Shown here: one piece after another, positions 31,455 through 40,315 of the stretch
How positions within the stretch are numbered: the first letter of the stretch is position 1
How the letters are laid out: every line of letters starts with the position of its first letter
Assembly (NCBI GenBank): GCA_034436555.1
Contig: DAOTUU010000033.1
Span: 282,113-346,112, forward strand
Origin: JAFMJV01 sp034436555
GTDB taxonomy: Bacteria; Chloroflexota; Limnocylindria; Limnocylindrales; CSP1-4
Direction of reading: 5' to 3'
Length of the DNA stretch: 64,000 bases
Notes under the pieces: model-generated
What the model was told of the DNA's origin: nothing
The model's input: only the letters and a program-made list of their open reading frames with translations
Databases searched by the model: none
Program-made: the position numbers and the translations under genes

Positions 31455-32318
31455 TCAGACCTCGCGGCGCCGGAACAGCACGATCGCGAGCAGCAGGCAG
31501 ACCGCGATCCAGGCCAGCGACCAGATCACCTGTCCCAGCGGGGGCGGCGCGTCCGCGAAGAAGGGGTTCGCGCTCTGTGCCCCTCCCAGGCTCCACGCGG
31601 CCATGATGGCGAGTGGCGGCTCCAGCGCGAAGATGACGCCCCGCCACAGCAGGTCGGTCGGGACCGCGTATCGCAGCAGGTCGGTGAGCGGCTTGATGGA
31701 CTCCGCATCGAAGGCGGCCGACAGGGACCCCAGCACGCCCCCGAACCAGGAGATCGCGAACAGCACCACGGTGACCGCGCCGGCCGCCACCGCGGGCAGC
31801 CGCACGCCCAGCATCAGCGCCAGCGTCAGCACGACCGCGGACTCCCCGGCGAGGTACGCGAGGGCCGCGACGGGCTCGCCGGGGAAATAGCCCGACACGG
31901 CCCGGACGGCGAGCAGCGCGAGCACTCCCGAGAGCACGGTGTAGCCCACGATGACGACCATGAGGCCGATCCAGCGCCCCACCACGATGTCCGTGCGACT
32001 GGTGGGGCGGGCGAGCATCGCCAGGATGGTGCCTGACTCCAGGTCCGCCGCGACAGCCGGCGCCGCGAGGAACGCCGCGGACATCGCGAGCACGAAGCTG
32101 AACAGGAACGCGATGAGGATGAGCACCTGCGACACGCCCAGGCGGATGCTGATCTCGTCGAGGCCGTTCTCGCGCGCGGTGGCCACGAGCTGATCCACGC
32201 CCCAGAACACGATCGCGGTGCTGGCCAGCGCGAGCAGGAGCAACACGAGGAGCGTCCGCCGCCGGATGGTCTCGCCGATGGTGAGGCCCACGATGGCCCA
32301 CACCTGCCGCACGCTCAC
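31455..32318 (-). CDS. ABC-2 type transporter permease
   Basis: Integral membrane subunit of an ABC exporter, 287 residues with about six hydrophobic helices: TLLVLLLLALASTAIVFWGV, ILIAFLFSFVLAMSAAFLAA, IGLMVVIVGYTVLSGVLALL, LTLALMLGVRLPAVAAGAVT, a helix near VVLFAISWFGGVLGSL and a C-terminal VIWSLAWIAVCLLLAIVLF. The architecture fits NatB/ABC-2 membrane proteins. The GTG at 32318 overlaps the ATPase stop as GTGA, so ATPase and permease are coupled. The cargo (ion, lipid, peptide or drug) is not determinable. Confidence 0.86.
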   Translation of the reverse strand: MSVRQVWAIVGLTIGETIRRRTLLVLLLLALASTAIVFWGVDQLVATARENGLDEISIRLGVSQVLILIAFLFSFVLAMSAAFLAAPAVAADLESGTILAMLARPTSRTDIVVGRWIGLMVVIVGYTVLSGVLALLAVRAVSGYFPGEPVAALAYLAGESAVVLTLALMLGVRLPAVAAGAVTVVLFAISWFGGVLGSLSAAFDAESIKPLTDLLRYAVPTDLLWRGVIFALEPPLAIMAAWSLGGAQSANPFFADAPPPLGQVIWSLAWIAVCLLLAIVLFRRREV

Positions 32319-33256
32319 GCCCGACGCCCCGCGGCCCCGCCGCCCCGAACCAGGTCCAGGAACGCCTCCTCCAGGCTTCCCCGGACCTGCTCCACAAGAT
32401 GCACCCTGCCGCCCGCCGCGACGACCGCCGCGACGACGTCCGGGACTCGCCCGGGGTCCAGGGGGCGGAGCAGGAGCGACCCGTCCTCGTCCTGCGTCAC
32501 GTTCGGCGCGAACGCAGCGACCACGGCCGTCGGATCGGCCAGGCCGGTCACCCGGAGGCGCAGCGCCGACGCGCCCAGGAGGTCCGCCACCGGTCCGGAC
32601 GCGATCGACCGGCCGCGGTCGACGATCGTGACGCGGCCGCACAGGCGCTCCACCTCGCCCAGCAGGTGCGAGTTGAGGATGACCGTGATGCCCCGGGCGC
32701 CGGCGTCCCGGATGATGCCCCGGACCTCGTCCCGGCCCAGGGGGTCCAGCGCCGAGGTGGGCTCGTCGAGGATGACGACCTCGGGATCGCCCAGCAGCGC
32801 AACCCCCAGGCCCAGGCGCTGCTGCATGCCCTTCGAGAAGCCGCTCACCCGGTCCCGCCCGCGCGCGGTCAGGCCGACCCGGCCGAGCGCGGTCTCGACC
32901 TCGGTGGACCAGGTCCGCCGCGGCAGCTCCGCCAGCTCGCAGTGGAGTCGGAGCACCTCCGTGGCCCGCAGCCAGTGGGGATAGCGGAACAGCTCCGGCA
33001 GGTAGCCCGTGCGACGGCGGGCCTCGCGGTCACCCATGGGCCGGCCCAGCAGCCGACCCTCGCCGCCGGTGGGCCGGGTCAGGCCGAGCAGCAGCTTGAC
33101 CGTCGTCGTCTTCCCCGCGCCATTCGGGCCCAGCAGGCCGAACACCTCGCCGCGCTCCACGCGCAGGTCCAGCGCATCGAGCGCGACCGTCCGCCCGTAC
33201 CGCTTGTGCAGCCCGCGCGTCTCGACCGCGGGTCCATCGCCGGGCGGGATGCCCAT
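32315..33256 (-). CDS. ABC exporter ATPase
   Basis: A 313-residue nucleotide-binding subunit. Walker A GPNGAGKTT at 43-51, the LSGGQ-like signature changed to SGFSKGMQQRLGLGVALL, Walker B VVILDEPTSALDP and the switch histidine in ILNSHLLGEVERL are all present. A C-terminal domain of about 90 residues is typical of NatA/CcmA-type exporters. The ATG at 33256 shares a base with the thpR stop (TGATG), and the stop overlaps the permease start. The HAD hydrolase, ThpR, ATPase and permease genes therefore form one contiguous minus-strand unit. Confidence 0.92.
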   Translation of the reverse strand: MGIPPGDGPAVETRGLHKRYGRTVALDALDLRVERGEVFGLLGPNGAGKTTTVKLLLGLTRPTGGEGRLLGRPMGDREARRRTGYLPELFRYPHWLRATEVLRLHCELAELPRRTWSTEVETALGRVGLTARGRDRVSGFSKGMQQRLGLGVALLGDPEVVILDEPTSALDPLGRDEVRGIIRDAGARGITVILNSHLLGEVERLCGRVTIVDRGRSIASGPVADLLGASALRLRVTGLADPTAVVAAFAPNVTQDEDGSLLLRPLDPGRVPDVVAAVVAAGGRVHLVEQVRGSLEEAFLDLVRGGGAAGRRA

Positions 33257-33783
33257 CACAGCGGTTCTCCGAGACGGGCCATGGAGAGCGTCCCGTGGCG
33301 TGCCCGGTCGGGACCCAGGTGAGAGCGCATCAGCACGATCCGATCGGCCGTCCACTCGGCGGCGAGGGCGCCGAGGCGGGCGCACTCGAGATCGTCCAGG
33401 GCCGCCCGGGTGACACCCCGGGCGATCGTCAGATGCGCGGCAGGAGCGCGCCGAGGGGCACGGTCGCCGGCGATCGCGCCGGTCGGGATGCGCGCCGCGA
33501 GGGCATCGCCCAGCAGGGCAACCTCACGCCCTCCGGCGTCCAGCCGCAGCCATGCCACGCCGTCCCCATGGCGCGCCGTGCCCCCCGCCGGACCCGTGCG
33601 CACGGCGAACGGCCGTCCGCGCCCGGCGATATCCCGAGCGACCGCAGCGAGGCGATCCGCCTGCACGGGGTCCACCGCACCCAGGAACAGGAGCGTCAGG
33701 TGGAGCGCGTCCGGTGCCGTCCACCGGACCGCGGGGTGTGCCGCTCGGTACGGCGCGAGCGCCGCTTCCAGGCCGCGCGCCAC
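33256..33783 (-). CDS. thpR: RNA 2',3'-cyclic phosphodiesterase (2H family)
   Basis: A 2H-phosphoesterase-fold protein that opens 2',3'-cyclic phosphates on RNA ends. Both catalytic H-x-T/S-h motifs are visible, LHLTLLFLG and AHLTIARG, with the expected spacing. GTG at 33783 is the first ordinary start, giving 175 residues, but it cuts off a conserved first strand. In frame just upstream lie the codons for WRLFLALPVPPVVARG, a typical ThpR N-terminus, and no ATG, GTG or TTG precedes them. The nearest plausible initiator is CTG at 33906, overlapping the HAD stop as CTGA, which would give 216 residues. The true 5' end is therefore probably further upstream than given here. Confidence 0.85.
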   Translation of the reverse strand: MARGLEAALAPYRAAHPAVRWTAPDALHLTLLFLGAVDPVQADRLAAVARDIAGRGRPFAVRTGPAGGTARHGDGVAWLRLDAGGREVALLGDALAARIPTGAIAGDRAPRRAPAAHLTIARGVTRAALDDLECARLGALAAEWTADRIVLMRSHLGPDRARHGTLSMARLGEPL

Positions 33784-33902
33784 GACCGGCGGGACGGGCA
33801 GCGCCAGGAACAGCCGCCAGTGGACGCGACCCTCGCGCGGAGGCAGCTGCGGCGCCGGCGGCAGCCGGGGCTCATCCCCGATCGGCCGCCTGCCGGCCGA
33901 GC

Positions 33903-34658
33903 TCAGGGGACCCCCACGCCCGACGGGCGCGCGACTCCAAGAAGGTCGAGCAGGCCGAACAGGTCCGCCACCACCGGTGCCCCGTGATCGAGGCCCGCGG
34001 TCGTCGCTTGTTCGTGGGCGTGGGATCCGCGCGCGATGAGCACCGGCGCGATGCCCACCGCCCGGGCACCCTCCACATCCGCGCGCGGGGAGTCACCCAC
34101 GTGGACGGCGTCCGCGGCGACCACGCCCATCCGCTCCAAGGCATGCTCGAAGATGCCTCGATGGGGCTTCTCGAAGCCCACCCGCGCGCTCGTCACGATG
34201 GCTTCGAGCTGGTCGACCAGCGCCAGGGTGTGGAGCAGCTCCGGCAGGCTCCACCCCCAGTTGCTGATGACGCACAGGCGGAGACCCGCGTCGCGGAGCG
34301 CCGCGAGGGCGGGCTGCGTGTCCGGGAACACCCACCAGGCATCCGCCTGGGCGAACTCCGCCTCGAGATCCCGGTAGAACGTCACCGGCTGCTCCGGATG
34401 ACCCAGCTCCCCCAGCACGCGCGAGTCGAACGCCACGAGGCGCTGGAACGAGGCGGCCTGGGACGCCTCGAACGGACCCTCCAAGTCCGGGCGCGGCGAG
34501 CGAAAGACCCGCTCGAGGGCGGTGCGCAACTCCGTCTCCTCGACGGCGACCCCGTGGGAGCGCAGGACGGGGAGGTACACCGCGGCCCACGAGGGATGGG
34601 CGCGGATGAGCGTGTCGCCGACATCGAGGAACACGACCGAGGGGTGTGGCGGGGCCAT
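33903..34658 (-). CDS. HAD-superfamily hydrolase (HDHD3-like)
   Basis: A 251-residue HAD phosphatase-fold protein of unknown substrate. Motif I is FLDVGDTL (nucleophile D12, with D15 as the second acid in a shifted D-x-G-D form), motif II is VISNWG, the motif III lysine is in RVGFEKPHRGIFEHAL, and motif IV is HVGDSPRADVEGARAVG. A cap domain lies between motifs I and II. The ATG at 34658 is chosen over a GTG six bases upstream because a TATCCT -10 element ends right at that GTG, leaving the six-base spacing seen at other leaderless starts here. Its stop overlaps a CTG that may start thpR. Confidence 0.88.
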   Translation of the reverse strand: MAPPHPSVVFLDVGDTLIRAHPSWAAVYLPVLRSHGVAVEETELRTALERVFRSPRPDLEGPFEASQAASFQRLVAFDSRVLGELGHPEQPVTFYRDLEAEFAQADAWWVFPDTQPALAALRDAGLRLCVISNWGWSLPELLHTLALVDQLEAIVTSARVGFEKPHRGIFEHALERMGVVAADAVHVGDSPRADVEGARAVGIAPVLIARGSHAHEQATTAGLDHGAPVVADLFGLLDLLGVARPSGVGVP

Positions 34659-34664
34659 CGCCAC

Positions 34665-34670
34665 AGGATA
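34665..34670 (-). promoter_or_regulatory. Leaderless -10 element that decides the HAD start
   Basis: TATCCT on the minus strand, six bases before the ATG at 34658 and directly abutting the alternative GTG at 34664, which it therefore excludes. Confidence 0.55.
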
Positions 34671-34705
34671 CGGGGGCCCGGCGCAGCGCGCCGTCCGGGC
34701 CCGGG

Positions 34706-36508
34706 TCAGTCGGCGTAGAGGCGCTCCTCGATGAGCTTCTCCTGGACGGTCCGGCCGGCGGAGTCGAAGCAGGAGAACTCGAAGTGCTTCTCGTACTCCA
34801 GGTCCACCGCGTTCTGGCCACCGCGGTTCTTCTCCACGGTCATGATCACCCAGTCCCGGAAGCGCTGCGCCTGGTACGGGTTGTACTCGATGCTGACCTT
34901 GGACACGATGGAGTACTTCTCGTTGAGGATGAGGATGATGTCCGCCTCGTAGTTGATGGCGGACGACCCGCGCAGGTGATGGTTGCGCAGGCGAGCCGCC
35001 TTGAGGCCCTCCTTGTCCGCGGCGACGATGCTGATCATCGGCACGTCGTAGGCGAGTGCCACGTCCTTGAGGCCCTGCACCACGAAGGTGACCTTCTCCG
35101 TCTCGCTGGGCGGCTCCGGGATGACCGGCACCTTCTGCATGTAGTCGATGAACACGACCAGCCGCCGGTCACCCGACAGCTGCTTGTATCGCTCCACCAG
35201 CTGGCGGATGTTCTCGACCGTGCTGGTCGTCTGCGAGCCGCGCAACAGGTACAGGTTCTGCCCGTACCGGCTGATCTTCTCCAGGGCGGGCCGCAGCCTG
35301 GGGTTGGCCCCCAGGTCGGCGCTCTCGCTGCCCTGGGCGAGCCATGTCCCGAGGATCTCCTTGCGCACGTCCGTGAGCTTCACGCCGCCCGTCTTGGCAG
35401 GCAGCTGGTCAAGCGCGGACTCCATCGCGATGACCCGGTTGAGCAGGTACTCCTCGTCATGCTCGAAGCAGATGTAGAGCACGCTCGCCTGTCCGCCCAG
35501 CACGATGTTGCGCGCCATCTGGACGGCCATCGTGGTCTTGCCCGTGCCCTGCGCCCCACCGATGAGCAGCAGCTCACCCGCACGCAGCCCGCCGCCGATG
35601 GTCTTGTCCAGGGGCGTGAAGCCAAGCGGAACCGGCTGGTACTGATCGACCGCACCCACAGCGACCTTCTGGGCGAGCGTCGCGAGGACCTCGCTGGCGC
35701 TGCGCGGTGAGACGAGCGCGGTGTTCGTCTCCACGGTCCAGGCACCCGGACCTGCCTGGACGTGGGGGCGAGCGGGGGCCTGCTGCCCCGTGGTGGGCGT
35801 CGGCGGGGTCGCGCCGTTCGATGCGGGCGCGTTCGATGCGAGCGGCGCCATCGGGTGCGATGCGGGCGCGTTCGATGCGAGCGGCGCCATCGGGTGCGAT
35901 GCGGGCGGCGCCATCGGCTGCGGTGCGGGCGCCATCGGGCGCGATGCGGGCGGCGGCGGCTGGATCGACGAGGTGGTCGCCGGCAGCGTCCCGGGTGCGA
36001 TCGGTCGGAGCGATGCGGGCGGAGGCGCGACGTCCGCGGCCGGCGACTCGGCCTGCATCGGCTCCGGCTGGCGGGCGGACATCGGCTGCGACGGCGCGGC
36101 CCCCTGCGTCGACGGCGTCGGAGCCTCGATCAGCGTCGGCGCCCCAGTGCCCGCGGCGGATCGAGGCGCGAGAGTCGCGGATGGCGGCGGCGGAGCAGCG
36201 GTGGCCGGCGCGACAGGCGCGACAGGCGCGACAGGCGCGAGCGGCGCCAGGACCGGAGGCTGCGGATTCCACGGACTCGCGGTCAGGACGTGGTCGGTGG
36301 TCGCCGATGTTGACCCGGGCGGCACCAGGCGCCGCTCCAGGACGGACGGCTGCGGCTGCCCGTCCATCCCCGACGGATCCGGCCACGGATCGCCCGCCAC
36401 GCCCAGGCTCGCCCAGTCGATGTCGGGTCCAGGCGCGTCCGGCGCCGGTGCGGACGGCATGACTGATTCCGGCGCGGTCGGCTGGCGTGACCAGCGGCTG
36501 ATGTTCAC
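34706..36508 (-). CDS. DnaB-type RecA-fold ATPase with long disordered N-terminus
   Basis: About 600 residues. The C-terminal half (about 280-600) is a DnaB helicase C-terminal/RecA-like domain: Walker A GGAQGTGKTT at 317-326, an acidic FEHDEEYLLNR strand end, Walker B VVFIDYMQKV near 451-460, RGSSAINYEADIILILNEK and EKNRGGQ. The usual DnaB N-terminal domain is missing. Instead, residues 20-270 are Pro/Ala/Ser-rich low complexity, with a perfect 13-residue tandem repeat ASHPMAPLASNAP at 203-228. It is therefore unlikely to be the main replicative helicase. The GTG start at 36508 is uncertain; ATG at 36460 (GGAA upstream) is the alternative. It stands alone between a HAD gene and an M20 peptidase. 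Confidence 0.78.
   Translation of the reverse strand: MNISRWSRQPTAPESVMPSAPAPDAPGPDIDWASLGVAGDPWPDPSGMDGQPQPSVLERRLVPPGSTSATTDHVLTASPWNPQPPVLAPLAPVAPVAPVAPATAAPPPPSATLAPRSAAGTGAPTLIEAPTPSTQGAAPSQPMSARQPEPMQAESPAADVAPPPASLRPIAPGTLPATTSSIQPPPPASRPMAPAPQPMAPPASHPMAPLASNAPASHPMAPLASNAPASNGATPPTPTTGQQAPARPHVQAGPGAWTVETNTALVSPRSASEVLATLAQKVAVGAVDQYQPVPLGFTPLDKTIGGGLRAGELLLIGGAQGTGKTTMAVQMARNIVLGGQASVLYICFEHDEEYLLNRVIAMESALDQLPAKTGGVKLTDVRKEILGTWLAQGSESADLGANPRLRPALEKISRYGQNLYLLRGSQTTSTVENIRQLVERYKQLSGDRRLVVFIDYMQKVPVIPEPPSETEKVTFVVQGLKDVALAYDVPMISIVAADKEGLKAARLRNHHLRGSSAINYEADIILILNEKYSIVSKVSIEYNPYQAQRFRDWVIMTVEKNRGGQNAVDLEYEKHFEFSCFDSAGRTVQEKLIEERLYAD
35820..35897. repeat. Perfect 39-base tandem repeat inside the DnaB-like gene
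   Basis: Two identical 39-base units (35820-35858 and 35859-35897), beginning GATGCGGGCGCGTTCGATGC, plus a partial third. The unit is a multiple of three and encodes the 13-residue repeat of the disordered region, so its copy number can change without breaking the frame. Confidence 0.9.
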
Positions 36509-36694
36509 GGCAGGTGATCCCCGGGTCGCCCGTGGTCGGGCGACCACGCTCGCGGGCAACCTATCAGCGGCCGCGCGGTGTCGGCAGCCTTCCGAACCTC
36601 CTACGAGCACTTCCCATCGGTACCAACCGCACGTCCGGACCCGGGTCCCGGGGGATCGCGACGGCGACGGTGCCCCGCATGGCCGCAGGCGTGC

Positions 36695-38080
36695 TCAGCG
36701 GGGCATGTCGGCGAGTGCCTGCCAGTAGCGCGCGATCGTGCGCAGGCCGCCCTCGTAGTTGGCGAGCACCATCTGCTCGTTGGGGGCGTGGGCCTGGTCG
36801 TCAGGATTGGTGAAGCCAAGCAGCACCACCGGCGCCCCGAGCAGCGTCGCGAAGGACGCTGCGGCGGGGATCGACCCTCCCTCCCGGAGGTAGTACGGAC
36901 GCTCCCCGAACACCTCCTCCAGGCAGCGTGCCGCCGCCTGCGTGGCGGGATGGTCGATGGGCGCGAGGGACCACATCCCGTGGTTGAGCGGCGTGACCTC
37001 CACCCGCACGCCAGGTACCGGCACGGCGAGGATGGCATCCCGGACGCGCTCGAACGTGCGCTCCGGATCCATGTCCGGCACGAGGCGGCAGGAGATCTTG
37101 GCGTGGGCATGCGCCGGGATGATGGTCTTGGAGCCCTCGCCCTGGAACCCGCCCCAGATGCCGTTGACGTCGAGCGTGGGCCGGGCGCCGCGTCGCTCCA
37201 GGGGGATGAAGTCGGCGTCCCCGAACAGCTCCGACACGCCCAGGCGCGCGACCAGCTCGTCCTCGTCGAGCGGGAGGCGTGCGAACTCGGCGCGCTCGGC
37301 GTCTGTCAGCACCCGCACCTCGTCCAGGAAGCCCGGGACCGTCACCCGGCCGGACGCGTCCTTGAGCGACGCGATGATGCGCGCGAGCGCGATCGCGGGG
37401 TTCTGGACGTTGCCTCCATACGTGCCCGAGTGGAGGTCCAGGGACGGCCCCGTGACGTCGACCTGGGCGTACATCAGCCCGCGCAACCCGATCGTGATCG
37501 CGGGGTGGTTGCCCTCGAAGAAGCCCGTGTCGCTCACGACCACCACGTCCGCATCCAGGCGGTGCCGATTGGCGGCGAGCCAGGCGTCGAAGTTGACCGA
37601 CCCCGACTCCTCCTCGCCCTCGAACACGTAGCGGACGTTCACCGGCAGCCGACCGTGTGTCGCGAGCCAGGCCCGGGCGGCCCAGAGATGGAGGTGGACC
37701 TGACCCTTGTCATCTGCCGCTCCCCGGGCGAAGATGCGTCCGTCCTCGAGGCGCGGCTCGAACGGCGGTCGGACCCACAGGTCGAGAGGATCCACGGGCT
37801 GCACGTCGTAGTGGCCGTAGACCACCACGGTCGGGGCGCCCGGGGCATGCAGCCAGTCCGCGTAGACCACGGGGTGGCCCGCCGTGGGCGACACCTCCAC
37901 GTGCTCCAGCCCCCAGTCCGACAGGCGTGTGGCCACGAACTCGGCGGCGGCGACCATGTCATCACGATGCTCGCTCAGCGCCGAGATGCTGGGGATGCGC
38001 AGGAAGTCAACGTAGTCGTCGAGGCGCTCCTGGGCGGTTGCGGTGAGATACGCCTCGATCGGCGCGAGGACGTCGGACAT
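36695..38080 (-). CDS. M20-family dipeptidase/metallopeptidase
   Basis: A 461-residue cytoplasmic zinc peptidase of the M20 (PepV/CNDP-like) family that hydrolyses dipeptides or related amides. The metal-binding residues are visible in VVYGHYDVQPVDP (H and D), RGAADDKGQVHLHLWAA (bridging D), FEGEEESGS (catalytic and metal glutamates) and DTGFF. The late histidine would be in PDDQAHAPNEQM. The dimerisation lobe (LMYAQVDVTGPSLDLHSGTY) lies in the middle. ATG at 38080 follows GGAG at eight bases. It is downstream of ftsH but separated by a strong hairpin, so it is likely transcribed on its own. Confidence 0.92.
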   Translation of the reverse strand: MSDVLAPIEAYLTATAQERLDDYVDFLRIPSISALSEHRDDMVAAAEFVATRLSDWGLEHVEVSPTAGHPVVYADWLHAPGAPTVVVYGHYDVQPVDPLDLWVRPPFEPRLEDGRIFARGAADDKGQVHLHLWAARAWLATHGRLPVNVRYVFEGEEESGSVNFDAWLAANRHRLDADVVVVSDTGFFEGNHPAITIGLRGLMYAQVDVTGPSLDLHSGTYGGNVQNPAIALARIIASLKDASGRVTVPGFLDEVRVLTDAERAEFARLPLDEDELVARLGVSELFGDADFIPLERRGARPTLDVNGIWGGFQGEGSKTIIPAHAHAKISCRLVPDMDPERTFERVRDAILAVPVPGVRVEVTPLNHGMWSLAPIDHPATQAAARCLEEVFGERPYYLREGGSIPAAASFATLLGAPVVLLGFTNPDDQAHAPNEQMVLANYEGGLRTIARYWQALADMPR

Positions 38081-38109
38081 GGATCACGCTCCGCTGGGAC
38101 TGGACATGC

Positions 38110-38139
38110 CATCGCCCGGCGCAGCCGCGCCGGGCGATG
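38110..38139 (-). terminator. Strong hairpin after ftsH
   Basis: A perfect 13-base-pair stem (CATCGCCCGGCGC and its complement) closing a four-base loop, 24 bases beyond the ftsH stop. No T-run follows, so it may act as a GC-only or factor-assisted terminator. Confidence 0.65.
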
Positions 38140-38163
38140 CGGTGATCGGGTGGTCGCCCTTGC

Positions 38164-40146
38164 TCAGGCAGGCGAGGGCGTCGGCGACGGTGCGCCGGCA
38201 GGGGGCGGTTCGGGGTGCTGGCGCGGCACCTGGGGGAGCGGTGTGGGAGTCACCGCGCTGCCCCCACCAGCGGCCCGTCGGCCATCCGGGAGGTCGGCGA
38301 ACATCGCCTCGAACTCCTCGTGTTCGATGGTCTCCTCCGCGACCAGCCGTTCGGCGAGCTGTGTGAGTCGATCCCGGTGGGTCGACAGCACGTCCAACGC
38401 CCTGGAATAGGCGCGATCGATGATGGCGCGGACCTCCTCGTCGATCTGCTTGGCCACATCGTCGGAGTAGTTGCGCTGCTCGCCGATCTCCCGTCCCAGG
38501 AACACCAGCTCGTCGCGCTTGCCGAAGGCCAGGGGGCCCAGCCGGTCACTCATGCCGAACTCGGTGACCATGCGGCGCGCCACGTTGGTCGCCTTCTCGA
38601 TGTCGTTCGAGGACCCCGTGGTGGTGTCCCCGAAGATGAGGCGCTCCGCGGCGTTGCCGCCCAGCATGCCCGCGATCTTGTCCTCGAACTCCGCCTTGGA
38701 CTGGAGGTAGCGATCCTCCGTCGGCAGGCCCATCGTGTACCCCAGGGCCATGCCGCGGCTGATGACCGAGACCTTCGCCACCGGGTCGCACTTGGGCAGG
38801 ATGCGCTGGACCAGCGCGTGCCCGCCCTCGTGATACGCGATGATCGTCTTCTCAGCGTCCGAGATGACCCGGCTCTTGCGCTCCGGGCCGGCCACGACGC
38901 GCTCCAGCGCCTCGTTGAACTCGGAGGTCGTGATGACCTTCTTGTTGCGACGGGCGGCGAGGATCGCGGCCTCGTTGACGAGGTTCGCGAGGTCGGCGCC
39001 GGAGAATCCCGGCGACTGCTTGGCGATGTGCGGCAGGTCGATCGCCTTGTCCAGCGGCTTGCCCTTGATGTGGACCTTGAGGATCTCCAGGCGCCCCTTC
39101 ATGTCCGGGCGGTCCAGGATGACCTGACGATCGAATCGGCCCGGCCGCAGCAGCGCCGGATCCAGCACGTCCGGGCGGTTCGTGGCCGCGACCACGATCA
39201 CGTTCGTGTTCGTGTCGAAGCCGTCCATCTCCACGAGGATCTGGTTGAGCGTCTGCTCGCGCTCATCGTGCGAACCGCCCAGCCCGGCACCGCGCTGCCG
39301 ACCGACGGCATCGATCTCGTCCACGAACACGATGCAGGGGCTGTTGCGCTTCGCCTGGTCGAACAGGTCGCGGACGCGGCTGGCTCCGACGCCCACGAAC
39401 ATCTCCACGAACTCGGAGCCGGAGATGCTGAAGAAGGGCACGCCCGCCTCGCCGGCGACGGCACGCGCGAGGAGCGTCTTGCCGGTGCCGGGAGGGCCCA
39501 CCAGCAGCACGCCGCGCGGGATCCGGGCGCCGAGCGAGTTGAACTTCTCGGGGTACTTGAGGAACTCCACGACCTCCTGGAGCTCCGTCTTCGCCTCGTC
39601 AACTCCCGCGACATCCGAGAACGTCACGACGGTCTTGTTGCCCAGGAACATCCGGGCGCGGCTCTTGCCGAAGGACATCGCCTGGTTGTTGCTGCCCTGG
39701 GCCTGGCGGAACATGAAGTACAGGAAGACGCCGATCAGGAGCACCGGCATGAGCGCGCTGAGCAGGATGCCCAGCCACTGACCGCCGCTGTCCTCGGGCA
39801 TGCCTTTGACGACGGGCACCTCCGCGCAGCCCGGCGCCTGGCACCAGGCCTGCATGTCCTCCAGGACGTTGGTCACGAACTGGTTCGGGACCTCCGTGGT
39901 CACGACCTCGTCCTTGCCACCCGCGTCCTGCGCCAGGAGTGTGATCTCCAGCCGAGGACCCTTCTGGATGACGCTCTGGACCTCGCCCGCGGCCACCCGC
40001 GACTGGAAGGACGTCGCGTCTCCCAGGCCGGAGTAGTTGATCGTCGTGGTGGGATTGTTGGGGAACAGGAACATGTACAGCAGCGCCGCGGTGCCCACGA
40101 CGAGCACGAGCGTGACGATGCCGTTTCGGAGGAAGCGGCTGTTCAA
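38164..40146 (-). CDS. ftsH: ATP-dependent zinc metalloprotease FtsH
   Basis: Membrane-bound hexameric AAA+ protease that extracts and degrades membrane and regulatory proteins. It has 660 residues: two transmembrane helices (about 10-28 and 124-146) around an extracytoplasmic domain, and a AAA domain with Walker A GPPGTGKT at 217-224, Walker B CIVFVDEIDA and the SRH region NRPDVLDPALLRPGRFDR. The protease domain has zinc motif HEGGH at 439-443. The tail is Pro-rich. The start is TTG at 40146, with GGAGG about ten bases upstream. A TATACT -10 element lies about 57 bases before it. Confidence 0.97.
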   Translation of the reverse strand: MNSRFLRNGIVTLVLVVGTAALLYMFLFPNNPTTTINYSGLGDATSFQSRVAAGEVQSVIQKGPRLEITLLAQDAGGKDEVVTTEVPNQFVTNVLEDMQAWCQAPGCAEVPVVKGMPEDSGGQWLGILLSALMPVLLIGVFLYFMFRQAQGSNNQAMSFGKSRARMFLGNKTVVTFSDVAGVDEAKTELQEVVEFLKYPEKFNSLGARIPRGVLLVGPPGTGKTLLARAVAGEAGVPFFSISGSEFVEMFVGVGASRVRDLFDQAKRNSPCIVFVDEIDAVGRQRGAGLGGSHDEREQTLNQILVEMDGFDTNTNVIVVAATNRPDVLDPALLRPGRFDRQVILDRPDMKGRLEILKVHIKGKPLDKAIDLPHIAKQSPGFSGADLANLVNEAAILAARRNKKVITTSEFNEALERVVAGPERKSRVISDAEKTIIAYHEGGHALVQRILPKCDPVAKVSVISRGMALGYTMGLPTEDRYLQSKAEFEDKIAGMLGGNAAERLIFGDTTTGSSNDIEKATNVARRMVTEFGMSDRLGPLAFGKRDELVFLGREIGEQRNYSDDVAKQIDEEVRAIIDRAYSRALDVLSTHRDRLTQLAERLVAEETIEHEEFEAMFADLPDGRRAAGGGSAVTPTPLPQVPRQHPEPPPAGAPSPTPSPA

Positions 40147-40202
40147 GTGGGGGTTGCCTCCGGATCGAGGGGTCGCCCGGCCCGACCGGGTCGCGAGACG
40201 CC

Positions 40203-40208
40203 AGTATA
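40203..40208 (-). promoter_or_regulatory. -10 element upstream of ftsH
   Basis: TATACT on the minus strand, predicting a leader of about 50 bases that includes the GGAGG site. No convincing -35 hexamer is seen. Confidence 0.45.
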
Positions 40209-40315
40209 GGACCGCATGGACGATGGCCCCCGGAACGGGCCAGAAGTCCCGCCTGACGGCAGCGACAGGCTCCGGCCCGGACGGTGGCGGATCAAGGGAG
40301 GGCGCATCGACGGGC

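Noticed and set aside
30893..31606. Overlapping open frames in the repeat island
   Set aside because: They change frame from repeat to repeat, contain no domain or start signal and consist of Arg/Pro/Gly strings; treated as non-coding.
34658..34664. GTG at 34664 as the HAD start
   Set aside because: The TATCCT -10 abuts it, so the GTG would lie upstream of any transcription start from that promoter; ATG 34658 has the six-base spacing common in this window.
34706..36508. The replicative helicase dnaB
   Set aside because: The N-terminal DnaB domain needed for primase interaction is absent and the gene lacks replication neighbours (such as rplI); only the motor domain matches.
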